DNA of 64,000 nt from positions 5,159 through 69,158 of the forward strand of contig JBPOHK010000063.1 in the NCBI GenBank assembly GCA_052035645.1, read 5' to 3'. Source of the DNA: RPQJ01 sp052035645. GTDB lineage: Bacteria > Pseudomonadota > Gammaproteobacteria > Steroidobacterales > Steroidobacteraceae. The stretch's first letter is position 1, and each line of letters begins with the position of its first letter. The notes beneath the pieces were generated by a model, which worked only from the letters and a program-made list of their open reading frames with translations, was not told the origin of the DNA and ran no database searches. This document shows, piece after piece, positions 44,580 to 53,347 of the stretch. The position numbers were made by a program, and so were the translations under genes.

Positions 44580-45215
44580 TCAGGCGAGCGTGAGCCGGGC
44601 GGCGAGTTCCGCCAGCCCGGCCCGTTCGCGCCGCACTTGCGGAGGATCGCGGCCGTCGACGACGGCCTGCAGCTCGTCGAGCGCCCGCCCGAAGTCGTCG
44701 TTCACCACGACGTAGTCGAACTCCCGCCAGTGCGTCATGTCGGCCGCGGCATCCGCGAGCCGTCGCCGGATCACGTCCTCTGCATCCGTGCCGCGCCCCC
44801 GCAGGCGACGTTCCAGTTCCTCCCGCGAGGGCGGCAGGATGAACACCGACACGCACTCCGGCAGCGCCCGCCGGACCTGTGCGGCGCCCTGCCAGTCGAT
44901 TTCGAGAATCAGGTCCACTCCTGCGGTCAGTGCGGCCTCAACCGGAGCCCGTGCCGTGCCGTAATAGTGATCGAACACCCGCGCGTGCTCGAGGAAGCCA
45001 CCGTCGGCGACCATCGCCTCGAACGGCCCGCGCTCGACGAAGAAATAGTCGCGGCCGTGTACTTCCGTGGGACGGCGCGGGCGGGTGGTGTAGGAGATCG
45101 AGAACCGCAGGCGCGGTTCCCGCTCCATCAGGGCCCGGACCAGCGAGGTCTTGCCGGCGCCCGAGGGCGCGGCGATCACGAACAGTCGGCCCCGGCGGGA
45201 CCCGGAGTCGATCAT
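44580..45215 (-). CDS. gmk: guanylate kinase
   Basis: 211 residues. P-loop FVIAAPSGAGKTSL, GMP-binding SISYTTRPRRPTEVHGRDYFFV and the lid region RLRGRGTDAEDVIRRRL are present. It phosphorylates GMP to GDP. It normally sits directly before rpoZ in this group; here the pilin operon lies between. Confidence 0.97.
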   Translation of the reverse strand: MIDSGSRRGRLFVIAAPSGAGKTSLVRALMEREPRLRFSISYTTRPRRPTEVHGRDYFFVERGPFEAMVADGGFLEHARVFDHYYGTARAPVEAALTAGVDLILEIDWQGAAQVRRALPECVSVFILPPSREELERRLRGRGTDAEDVIRRRLADAAADMTHWREFDYVVVNDDFGRALDELQAVVDGRDPPQVRRERAGLAELAARLTLA

Positions 45216-45410
45216 TGGCGGCCCCCGGCCGGGACGGCGGAGGCGAGGAAAGTGGGCAGGCGCATGGCGAAAGTGTACCCGCTCGACGGCCCGGAACCGG
45301 TCCAGGACGGCCGGCAGGGGCCGGGTCAGTTCATTCTGGGTGCGATTTGAAAGTCCAAGCCATTGATAAGCCTACCATTGGACCGTCCATGAACCCCGGG
45401 AGAGCGGATC
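45216..45410. other. intergenic region between gmk and a hypothetical gene
   Basis: 195 bases, divergent. A GGGAGAG precedes the GTG at 45411. On the plus strand, 45350-45390 is locally AT-richer and may hold the promoter. Nothing else recognised. Confidence 0.3.
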
Positions 45411-45746
45411 GTGTGCCCTGCCAGTGAACTCAAGCCACGTGTTGCGGCGTCGGCCGGCCACGTCGAGTTCGACGATCGCGGCAACGCGATCTGGCACTGC
45501 GACGATCCGGGCGCCGAGGATCCACAGGCCGCGGCCCTGGCGGAATTCTCCCTCGACGAGCTGGGCCTCGCGATCGAGGAATCGCCGCCGCGCTTCGCGG
45601 AAGTGACCCGGCCGACCACCTCGCTCGAGGAGGGCTTCGACCCCTACTCCAGCGGACACGTGGTGCGCGACCGGCGACGCTCGCGCCGCACCGACCTGCG
45701 TGCGTTGTCGGAAGAGATCAAGCGCATGCGCGCAGGCGGCATCTGA
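45411..45746 (+). CDS. hypothetical protein, 111 residues
   Basis: I do not recognise the family. The first 60 residues are acidic (HCDDPGAEDPQAAALAEFSL), the last 35 are basic (VVRDRRRSRRTDLRALSEEI). No signal or membrane segment; probably cytosolic. The start is GTG at 45411, supported by GGGAGAG 6 bases upstream. It converges on the lipoprotein gene of the cytochrome cluster (7-base gap). Confidence 0.65.
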   Translation: MCPASELKPRVAASAGHVEFDDRGNAIWHCDDPGAEDPQAAALAEFSLDELGLAIEESPPRFAEVTRPTTSLEEGFDPYSSGHVVRDRRRSRRTDLRALSEEIKRMRAGGI

Positions 45747-45753
45747 GCGCCAC

Positions 45754-46350
45754 TCAGCGGGCCGGGACCGGCCCCTGCAGGAATTCCACCAGCGCCGCCC
45801 GGCCATCCGCCCACAGCGCGTAGCGGTCGGTCCGGTCCTCGCGCGTGGCGGCCACGCTCAGGTCCTGCGCCTTCACCAGGAATCCCAGCGCTTCGCGCGT
45901 GGTCGCGGCCACCAGGACCCGGGCATTCAGGGCGGGCGCCTCCACCGGCGCCTCGCCGAGTCCAATCGCCCTCGGGGTGGCTGCCGCGGGCGCCAGTTCG
46001 ATCACCCGACCGTCCGCGACCAGCGAGAACTGCGCCGGCGCCTCCGACGCATTGGGCCGGTCGATCGTCGACCAGACGTAGCAGTAGAGGTACAGCGCGT
46101 GGGTGCCGCCGCGGTTCACGTCGACCGGAACGACGGTCACGTAGTCGCGCGCATTCACGGCGTACTCGGTGCGCGGGCGCGCGAACACGATGCCGTCGCC
46201 CGCCACGGTCACGGAGGCGGCCGTCTGCTCGTCGAGGTACTCGCGCACGGTGGACGGCGGTGAGCTGGCGCAGCCGCCGCCGAGCGTGAGCAGCGCGAGC
46301 AGCAGGGCGGTGGCCGCGAGTCGCGGGGCGGGCAGGGGCATTGGCAGCAT
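45754..46350 (-). CDS. lipoprotein closing the multihaem cytochrome operon
   Basis: 198 residues with a lipoprotein signal (lipobox LGGGC, Cys at about 27). The mature part is mainly beta (GIVFARPRTEYAVNARDYVTV) with no family I recognise. It is the last gene of the operon, 30 bases after the outer-membrane protein gene. It may be an accessory of the outer-membrane complex. A second in-frame ATG three codons later is an equal start. Confidence 0.75.
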   Translation of the reverse strand: MLPMPLPAPRLAATALLLALLTLGGGCASSPPSTVREYLDEQTAASVTVAGDGIVFARPRTEYAVNARDYVTVVPVDVNRGGTHALYLYCYVWSTIDRPNASEAPAQFSLVADGRVIELAPAAATPRAIGLGEAPVEAPALNARVLVAATTREALGFLVKAQDLSVAATREDRTDRYALWADGRAALVEFLQGPVPAR

Positions 46351-46380
46351 CGTGCGGATCCCGGCGGCCGGTCTGCCGGC

Positions 46381-48753
46381 CTAGAAGTCGTAGCGGTAGC
46401 CGAGGCTCAGATAATAGCGCGTGGTGTCCTGCTGGGTCTGCCCCAGGTCGCGCGAGCCGAACTCGGCGCCGCCCTCGAACTCCGCGGTGAACTTCTTCCA
46501 GCGCCACTCGGTGCGCAGGGTCGGCAGGTACACCGTCTGCGAGGAGCCGTCGGTCTCGAACTTGCGCCGGTCCACGCGCAGCCGCGGCTGCAGTCGCCAG
46601 CGCTCGCCGATCGGGAACTGCGAGCTGACGCCGAGCGACGTCGTCTGCAGCGTGTCGCTGGTCTGGTACTGCAGGCCGAGCGTGGACACGTCGCCGCGCC
46701 CGAACAGGCCGTAGCCCAGCAGCTGCGTCGAGACCGCCACGTCCGTGCCCGAGTCCGGAGTCGCGGCGACCCCGCCGGAGGCCGGCGTGTCGCCCACCTG
46801 CGCCGCCGCCGCATCGATCGACCACTGCCAGCGTTCGCCGAGCGGCCGTGAGGCCGACAGCGTGACGGAGTCGGCCTCGGCGGTGCGATCGACCGCCAGC
46901 TGCTCGATCTCGTCCGGCGTGAACAGCCCGAACAGCTGCTCGAAGCTCGTCACCGGCTGGCCGATCATCGCGTTGCGGGTCGCGATCCCCGGGCTCTTGC
47001 GGTGATCGACGTTGAAGTTCACCGTCCAGCGCGCCGGCAGGGCGAAGGTCCCGAGCAGCATGACGCTGTTGAGGTCCTGGTAGTGCACGTCGTAGTCGAC
47101 GAGGCCGATGAAGGTGACGCCCGGCTTGAAATAGCGCACCTCCGTGCCGACCGCCTGGCGGTCCGTCGCCCCGAAGTACTCCTGCGACAGCGCGTACACG
47201 GAGAAATCCCAGGCCCCGGCGAAGGTGCCGAAGTCCGCCGACAGGCCGTAGAAGCGGCGGTCGGTGTCCGGCCCGTCGCTGGTCGATTCCACGGGATAGC
47301 CGAGCTGCGCATTGATCCGCACGCGCGGTCGCAGCTGGTAGCCGGCGTAGAGACCGTCGTAGGTGCCGAACAGGCCGCCGGCGTTGCCCGACTGGCGGCC
47401 GATGCGCGCCGTCCAGTCGAGCTCGCGATCCGTCAGCTCGGCGAACAGCGTGGTGATGCGCGACTGGTCGCCCGGACCGTCGCTGAGCATGTCGAGCGTG
47501 TAGCCGGCCGACGCGCGCGTCGCGAAGTCGAAGCGTTCGCCCCGCCGCCGTGCCACGAAGGCCACGTCGTTCAGCAGCGCGTTCTGCGTGGTCTGGTCCG
47601 TGTTCGTCGTGCCGCTGTCGAAGCTCGTGGAATCCTGGCGATAGATCTGCGAGACGCCGCCGTACATCCGCCACGGCGAATCGTCCGCGCCGGAGAACGC
47701 GGCGCCGCCCTGGGCCGGCCGCATCGCCAGCGCGAGCGCACGCTGGCGCTTGCGGACCCGCTCCGCGCCCGGCCCCTGCGGGTAGCGTCGCAGGTACGTC
47801 TCGTAGTCGGACTTGGCGTGGGCGAGCTGGCCGCTGCGCTCGTGCGCGAGCCCGAGCAACTCGAGCGCGTCGGCGCGCTGCGGGAACTCGGGCTGGGCCA
47901 GCAGCTTGTTGAGCAGCGGCACGGCGGTGTCGTACTGCTTGCGCCGTACCGAGTCCTTCGCCTGCTTGAGCGTCTTCTGCAGGTCGGCGGCCGTCATCGT
48001 GACGGCGGCGTGCTCCGGCGCCGCTTCCACGTTCGCAACCGCGTTCGGCGTGCCGATGGCGGTGAGTTCCGCGTCGTCGTCGATGGCGATCCACGCCTTG
48101 GGATAGCCGCTGCGCGCCTTGCCGAGCGCCACCTTGGCGTCCGGCTCGGTCACGAACGGGCCGGCGCGCAGCCGGTACCACTTCTCGTCGTCGACCGTGA
48201 TCTCCGAGACGTAGGTGCGCACGCCCAGCGCGGCGGATGCGGCGGCGACAGCCTCGGGCGTGAACGGCTCCTTCGCCGCGTCCAGGTTGACCGCGTAGGT
48301 CGACGTGCTCTCCGGCGCCGCCTGGACGGCCACCCGGGGCGACTCCGGCCGCAGCAGTCGGATGCGCAGGCCGCGACCGTCGAACGACGGCACGATCACG
48401 AACTGCTCGGCGCGCACCCAGCCGATGCGCAGCTCGACGTCCGAGCCGAAGGGGCGCGCCACGTCCACCGAGCGCACGAAGCCGGCGCCGCCGACGCTGA
48501 GCGGCTGCTCGATGCCGGCAGACGGCGGGCCGCAGTCCGCGCCCGCGCTGAGCCGCACCTGCACGGCCTGGCCGCTGGTGGCCGGGGTGTGGCTGACGTA
48601 GCGCAGCGTGCAGCCGAAGACCAGCGTCACCGCGACGTAGCCGCGCTGCTCGGAGGCGCCGACGTCCTCGACGAGGCGGACCGATTGCGCCTGGGCGGCC
48701 CCGGCGGCGAGCGCCAGGGCGGCCAGGCAAAGCACATTGCGCAACGAGCTCAT
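46381..48753 (-). CDS. outer-membrane SPOR/TPR/beta-barrel protein
   Basis: 790 residues. Signal peptide about 1-22 (AAQA-QS). Residues about 25-135 form an N-terminal beta region with two Cys. Residues about 150-225 look like a SPOR domain (YRLRAGPFVTEPDAKVALGK). TPR-like helices follow at about 250-325 (DALELLGLAHERSGQLAHAK). From about 350 the sequence alternates short beta strands and turns to a final Phe (YYLSLGYRYDF), the outer-membrane beta-barrel end signal. No haem motif. It starts 1 base after the 40-haem cytochrome stop. I infer an outer-membrane channel or anchor for the cytochrome; peptidoglycan binding by SPOR is possible. Confidence 0.75.
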   Translation of the reverse strand: MSSLRNVLCLAALALAAGAAQAQSVRLVEDVGASEQRGYVAVTLVFGCTLRYVSHTPATSGQAVQVRLSAGADCGPPSAGIEQPLSVGGAGFVRSVDVARPFGSDVELRIGWVRAEQFVIVPSFDGRGLRIRLLRPESPRVAVQAAPESTSTYAVNLDAAKEPFTPEAVAAASAALGVRTYVSEITVDDEKWYRLRAGPFVTEPDAKVALGKARSGYPKAWIAIDDDAELTAIGTPNAVANVEAAPEHAAVTMTAADLQKTLKQAKDSVRRKQYDTAVPLLNKLLAQPEFPQRADALELLGLAHERSGQLAHAKSDYETYLRRYPQGPGAERVRKRQRALALAMRPAQGGAAFSGADDSPWRMYGGVSQIYRQDSTSFDSGTTNTDQTTQNALLNDVAFVARRRGERFDFATRASAGYTLDMLSDGPGDQSRITTLFAELTDRELDWTARIGRQSGNAGGLFGTYDGLYAGYQLRPRVRINAQLGYPVESTSDGPDTDRRFYGLSADFGTFAGAWDFSVYALSQEYFGATDRQAVGTEVRYFKPGVTFIGLVDYDVHYQDLNSVMLLGTFALPARWTVNFNVDHRKSPGIATRNAMIGQPVTSFEQLFGLFTPDEIEQLAVDRTAEADSVTLSASRPLGERWQWSIDAAAAQVGDTPASGGVAATPDSGTDVAVSTQLLGYGLFGRGDVSTLGLQYQTSDTLQTTSLGVSSQFPIGERWRLQPRLRVDRRKFETDGSSQTVYLPTLRTEWRWKKFTAEFEGGAEFGSRDLGQTQQDTTRYYLSLGYRYDF

Positions 48754-48754
48754 G

Positions 48755-51700
48755 TCAGTCGAACTTCGAGTCCGTGATCTTGTGTTCCGGACCCGGCCGC
48801 GACTTCGAGATCGTGGTCATCGTGGCGTCCGTGTAGACGTGGCAGGCGCCCGAGCAGTTGCGCAGCTCGCTCACCGTGTACTTGGTGTTGCCGAACTTCG
48901 TGTGCTCGCTGGCCTTGAAGTCGCCCGAGTGACACCCGGCGCAGGCCGGCTTGTAGACCGCGTTGCTCCAGGTGGCCGCGTCGGTGTTGGTCTTGTGGCA
49001 GCTCTTGCAGGTGAGCGAGACGCGGTGGTCGCCCGGGTAGCCGCCGCCGGTGACGTGCTTGAACCTGTTCGGCGACCAGGCCGTGACCGTGTGGCAGTAG
49101 TTGCAGTCGAAGTTGTTGACCGGGAAGGTCATGTGGCCCGTCGACGGGCCCGTCGCCTGGCTGCCGTCGTGGCAGTTCTTGCAGCCGCCCGTGATGTTGC
49201 TGTGGTCGACCTTCGCCGGCTTCCAGGCGAGCGTCGAGTGACAGGCCCCGCACTCCTGGGCCGTCACCAGGTGACCGGTCGGCTTGCCCGCCGCGGTGAC
49301 GCCGTTGTGGCAGCTGGAGCAGACGCCGGTCACGTGCGCGTGGTCGACGTTGATCACCGGCTTCCACGCCGTGGTCGTGTGGCAGGCGTTGCAGGTGTTG
49401 TCCGAGGCGATGTGCCCGCTGTTCTTGCCCTTGGCCTTGATGCCGTCGTGGCAGGAGATGCAGGTGCCCGTCACCTGCGTGTGGTCGACGCGCAGCGCCG
49501 GCTTCCAGCCCGCGGTGCCGTGGCAGGCCTCGCAGGTGTTGCTGGTCGTGATGTGGGTGGCGTTCTTGCCGCCCGCGTCGGTGCCGTTGTGGCAGCTGAA
49601 GCAGTTGCCGGTCACGCCCTCGTGGGTGAAGCCCGTCGCGGGCTTCCAGGCGATGGTGCTGTGGCAGGCGCTGCACTCCGCGACCGTCACGATGTGCCCC
49701 TGGTCCTTGCCGCCGGCGATGGTGCCGTTGTGGCAGCTCGAGCAGGTGCCCATGACCTGGGTGTGGTCGACCTTCGTGGCCGGCTTCCACCCGGAGACCG
49801 CGTGGCACTTCTCGCAGATGTTGGTCGTGAAGAGGTGGCCGGAGTTCTTGCCCGCGGCGTGCAGGTTGTCGTGGCAGCTGTAGCAGTTGGCGGTGACGCC
49901 GGCGTGCGTGTAGTTCGCCGGCTTCCACGCCAGCGTCGTGTGGCAGGTGCTGCACTCCTGCGTGGTCGGGATGTGGTTGGTGCCCTTGCCCTGCGCGGTC
50001 GTGTTGTTGTGGCAGGACGTGCAGGTGCCCGTCACCTGCGCGTGATCCACCTTCGATGCGGGCTTCCAGGCCGCCACCGCGTGGCAGGCCTCGCAGACGT
50101 TGCTGCTGGTGATGTGCCCGGTGTTCTTGCCGCCCGCCTTGGTGCCGTTGTGGCAGTCGAAGCAGTTGGCCGTGACGCCCGTGTGGTCGAAGCGCGCCGG
50201 CTTCCAGGCGGTGGTCGAGTGGCAGTTGTCGCAGGTGTTGTCGCTGGCGACGTGGTCCTGGTTCTTGCCCGTCGCCGTGCGCCCGTCGTGGCAGGAGTAG
50301 CAGCTGCCGATCGTCTGCGCGTGGTCGACCCGGGTGGCCGGCTTCCAGACCGTGGTCGAATGGCAGGCGTCGCAGGCGTTGCTGCTCTGCATGTGCTCCG
50401 CGTTCTTGCCGGTCGCGAGGTTGCCGTTGTGGCAGGAGTAGCAGCTGCCGGTCACCTCGGCGTGGTCGACCTTGACGGCGGGCTTCCACGTCGTGACGTT
50501 GTGGCAGGCCTCGCAGCGGTTGCTCGAGACGATGTGCGTCTGGCTCTTGCCGCTGGCGTTCGTGCCGTTGTGGCAGTTGCTGCAGTTGGTCGTGATGCCG
50601 GCGTGCGTGAACTCGGCCGGCGTCCACGCGATCGTGGTGTGGCAGTCCGCGCAGTCGTCGTTCGACTGGATGTGGTTCTGCTTCTTGCCCGCGGCCGTCG
50701 TGCCGTTGTGGCAGGACACGCAGGTGCCGAGCACCTGCAGGTGGTCGACCCGCGAGGCGGGCTTCCACGCCGCGACGACGTGGCAGGACTCGCAACTGGT
50801 CGAGGAGTTGATGTGCTGGGTGTTCTTGCCGGTCGCCTTGCGGCCGTCGTGGCAGCTCACGCAGTTGGCGGTGATGCCGGTGTGGTCGAACTTGGCCGGC
50901 AGCCAGGCCGTGGTCGTGTGGCAGTTGTCGCACTCGGCGTTGGTCGAGATGTGGTCCTGCTTCTTGCCCGTGGCCCGGGCGCCGTCGTGGCAGGCCGAGC
51001 AGCTGCCGAGCACCTGCGCGTGGTCGACCCGGGTGGCCGGCTTCCACGTCGAGGTCGAGTGGCAGGTCTGGCACGCGGTGGTGGTGGCGATGTGGGTGCT
51101 GGTCTTGCCCGTCTCGCGGACGCCGTCGTGGCAGCTCGCGCAGCCGTCGACGACCCCGGCGTGCGTGAAGGCCGCCGGCTTCCACGCGCTGGTCGAGTGG
51201 CAGTTCTCGCAGCCGAACGTGGTCGGGATGTGGTTCTGGCCCTTGCCGGTGGCGGCGAAGCCGTTGTGGCAGGAGTCGCAGCCCGACGTCACGCCGGCGT
51301 GGTCGAAGCCCGCCGGCGTCCAGGCGGCATTGTTGTGGCAGGCGCCGCAGTCCTGCGTCGTCTGGACGTGGCCGGGCGGCTTGCCCTGGGCCTCGACGTC
51401 GTTGTGGCAGCTCGCGCAGCTGCCGCGCGTCTGGCTGTGGTCGAAGCGGCTGGCCGGCACCCACGCCGCGGTCGTGTGGCAACCGCTGCAGGTCTCGGTG
51501 CTCATGACGTGGCTGGAGGTCTTCGGCGTGGCGCCGATGCGCGAGCCGGGCGAGTGGCAGCTGAAGCACGCCCGCGGAGTGCCCTTGAACACCGCATCGA
51601 CGTGGCATGACTCGCAGGGCTGGAGGCGGTGCGCCCCCGTCAGCTCGTAGCCGGTCGTCAGGTGGTCGAACTGCTTGCCGGGCCCCGGCGTCTGCGCGGC

Positions 51701-51757
51701 CGCCGTGCCGCCGAGCAGCGAGAGGAACAGGAGAATGCTCGCGATGATCGTCCGCAT
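48755..51757 (-). CDS. giant decahaem-plus c-type cytochrome with 40 haem sites
   Basis: 1000 residues. Signal peptide about 1-21. I count 39 CXXCH motifs and one CX3CH (CSGACH) at the C-terminus. The first three motifs form a head like one module of the neighbouring 21-haem protein. Motifs 4-37 form seventeen two-haem modules of 46-47 residues with the pattern CxxCH-NG-ATGK-H-CxxCH-AWKPA-DH. Each module keeps two extra His (GHI/DHI and DH/TH), fitting bis-His ligation. The protein is periplasmic or extracellular. Start ATG 51757 has AGGAGGG 8 bases upstream; the upstream ATG at 51775 overlaps the previous stop but has no such site. Highly repetitive DNA. Confidence 0.92.
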   Translation of the reverse strand: MRTIIASILLFLSLLGGTAAAQTPGPGKQFDHLTTGYELTGAHRLQPCESCHVDAVFKGTPRACFSCHSPGSRIGATPKTSSHVMSTETCSGCHTTAAWVPASRFDHSQTRGSCASCHNDVEAQGKPPGHVQTTQDCGACHNNAAWTPAGFDHAGVTSGCDSCHNGFAATGKGQNHIPTTFGCENCHSTSAWKPAAFTHAGVVDGCASCHDGVRETGKTSTHIATTTACQTCHSTSTWKPATRVDHAQVLGSCSACHDGARATGKKQDHISTNAECDNCHTTTAWLPAKFDHTGITANCVSCHDGRKATGKNTQHINSSTSCESCHVVAAWKPASRVDHLQVLGTCVSCHNGTTAAGKKQNHIQSNDDCADCHTTIAWTPAEFTHAGITTNCSNCHNGTNASGKSQTHIVSSNRCEACHNVTTWKPAVKVDHAEVTGSCYSCHNGNLATGKNAEHMQSSNACDACHSTTVWKPATRVDHAQTIGSCYSCHDGRTATGKNQDHVASDNTCDNCHSTTAWKPARFDHTGVTANCFDCHNGTKAGGKNTGHITSSNVCEACHAVAAWKPASKVDHAQVTGTCTSCHNNTTAQGKGTNHIPTTQECSTCHTTLAWKPANYTHAGVTANCYSCHDNLHAAGKNSGHLFTTNICEKCHAVSGWKPATKVDHTQVMGTCSSCHNGTIAGGKDQGHIVTVAECSACHSTIAWKPATGFTHEGVTGNCFSCHNGTDAGGKNATHITTSNTCEACHGTAGWKPALRVDHTQVTGTCISCHDGIKAKGKNSGHIASDNTCNACHTTTAWKPVINVDHAHVTGVCSSCHNGVTAAGKPTGHLVTAQECGACHSTLAWKPAKVDHSNITGGCKNCHDGSQATGPSTGHMTFPVNNFDCNYCHTVTAWSPNRFKHVTGGGYPGDHRVSLTCKSCHKTNTDAATWSNAVYKPACAGCHSGDFKASEHTKFGNTKYTVSELRNCSGACHVYTDATMTTISKSRPGPEHKITDSKFD

Positions 51758-51771
51758 GACGGTGTCCCTCC

Positions 51772-53334
51772 TCATTGCAGCCGCGCTCCCTTGAACGTCG
51801 TGCTGTTGTGGCAGCGCTGGCACTGCCGGCCGAACTGACCCATGTGCACGTCGTCCTGCGTGTGGCAGGACGCGCAATCGCCGGTGAGCTTCACGACGTC
51901 CGGCGGCTGCCTGTGGCAGCCCTCGCAGGTCGCCCGGACGTGGGCGCCGGTCAGCGCGAAGCCGGTCTTGGCGTGGTCGAATTCCCAGATGCCCCAGCCG
52001 CTCGGCGAGTGGCAGGACTCGCAGTCCTTGCCGAGCGAGCCCTTGTGGCGGTCGTCGCGCGCGTGGCAGTCGTTGCAGGCCTTCGGCGCACCCTTGAACG
52101 CCGGCCGCTGGTGGCAGGAATGGCAGGGCACGGCGACGTGCAGGCCGACCAGCGTGAAGCTCGTCAGGTCGTGGTCGAAGGCGACGTCCCTGCGCCAGCT
52201 CTCGACGCCGTGGCAGCTGGCGCAGTCCTTGCCGAGCTGGCCGGAGTGCACGTCGCGCGTGCGGTGGCACGCGATGCAGTCCGTGCCGAGCTTCTGCGTG
52301 GCGACCGCCGCCGTGTGGCAGGTGTGGCAGTCGAGCTTGGCGTGCCGGCCCAGCAGTTCGTACTTGCCGTCGCGCGTGTGGTCGAAGCCGACCTGTCGCC
52401 AGCCGACGCTCGAGTGGCACTTCTCGCAGGCCGTGCCGAAGCGCGTCGCGTGGGCGTCCTCGGCCTTGTGGCAGCCGAGGCAGTCCTTCGGCAGCGGATC
52501 CTTCAGCGACGCCGTCTTGTGGCAGCCCTGGCAGGAGATGCTCGCGTGCGCCCCCGTGAGTGCGAAGCCGGTCTCCTTGAGGTGGTCGTACTTCGTGCCG
52601 CGCCAGGTGGCGGCGTTGTGGCAGCTGCCGCAGTCCGTGCCGCGGCTGCCGCGGTGCACGTCGTCCGGCGCGTGGCAGGAAACGCAGGCGAGCGGCGTGC
52701 CCTCGTAGCGGTTGGCCGCGTGACAGGCGGCGCAGGGAATCTCGGCGTGGCGGTCGCGCAGCGCGAACTTCGTCTTGCCGTGGTCGTACTTCGTCTCGGC
52801 CCAGCCGCGGGCGACGTGGCAGCCGGCGCAATCCTTGCCGAGCCTGCCCTCGTGCACGTCGGCCTCCCGGTGGCAATCGAAGCACGCGCTGGCAGCCTGG
52901 CGATACTTGGCGCCGCTCTTGTGGCAGTCGGCACAGGGCGCCGTGGCATGTGCGCCGACCAGCGCGAAATCGGTGCGCGAGTGGTCGAAGACGGCCGGGC
53001 TCAGCTTGACGATGTCGGCGTCGCGACCGAGGTGCTCGGTGTGGCAGGCCTTGCACTGCGCGCCGCGGATCCCGCTCAGGCGGCCATGGAATCCCTTGCC
53101 TGCGCCGACGTCGGCAGCGACGTCCTTGTGGCAGTCCAGGCACAGGGCCGTCTGTCGCTCGCGGTCCGCGCGGTCGTGGCACTTGCTGCACTCGGCCTCT
53201 TCCTTGGCGTGCGCCTTGGAGACCTTGCCGGGCATCAGCAGGGTCTCGACGCTGGAGCCATGCGCGGCGGCCATGCCGAAGCAGGCAGCCGTGGCGACGA
53301 GCAGTACGAAAGTGCGGCGCAGTAGTCGTGCCAT
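51772..53334 (-). CDS. periplasmic c-type cytochrome with 21 haem sites
   Basis: 520 residues. Signal peptide about 1-24. I count 21 CXXCH motifs. They fall in seven three-haem modules of about 67 residues: P-CxxCH, then A-CxxCH-DD-H-G, then DCxxCH-W-DH-T-F-L-G-H. Other His in each module (VHRG, YDH, GAHA) can serve as distal ligands. The likely role is moving electrons across the periplasm. It lies 13 bases after the b-type membrane protein gene and overlaps an alternative start of the 40-haem protein. Confidence 0.92.
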   Translation of the reverse strand: MARLLRRTFVLLVATAACFGMAAAHGSSVETLLMPGKVSKAHAKEEAECSKCHDRADRERQTALCLDCHKDVAADVGAGKGFHGRLSGIRGAQCKACHTEHLGRDADIVKLSPAVFDHSRTDFALVGAHATAPCADCHKSGAKYRQAASACFDCHREADVHEGRLGKDCAGCHVARGWAETKYDHGKTKFALRDRHAEIPCAACHAANRYEGTPLACVSCHAPDDVHRGSRGTDCGSCHNAATWRGTKYDHLKETGFALTGAHASISCQGCHKTASLKDPLPKDCLGCHKAEDAHATRFGTACEKCHSSVGWRQVGFDHTRDGKYELLGRHAKLDCHTCHTAAVATQKLGTDCIACHRTRDVHSGQLGKDCASCHGVESWRRDVAFDHDLTSFTLVGLHVAVPCHSCHQRPAFKGAPKACNDCHARDDRHKGSLGKDCESCHSPSGWGIWEFDHAKTGFALTGAHVRATCEGCHRQPPDVVKLTGDCASCHTQDDVHMGQFGRQCQRCHNSTTFKGARLQ

Positions 53335-53347
53335 CGTGCCGGCCGGC

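Noticed and set aside
48737..51610. 957-codon plus-strand open frame over the cytochrome gene
   Set aside because: It mirrors the repeated two-haem modules on the other strand; its Val/Ala/Gly/Arg repeats carry no domain signal, while the minus strand has a signal peptide, ribosome-binding site and 40 haem motifs.
48755..51757. regular DNA repeats that might suggest a CRISPR array
   Set aside because: The period is about 140 bases, the units are coding and imperfect, and there are no short identical repeats with unique spacers or cas genes.
48755..53191. single 1478-codon cytochrome frame
   Set aside because: The upstream half is a shifted reading of the 21-haem gene with no haem motifs; the AGGAGGG before ATG 51757 and the signal peptide mark the true start.
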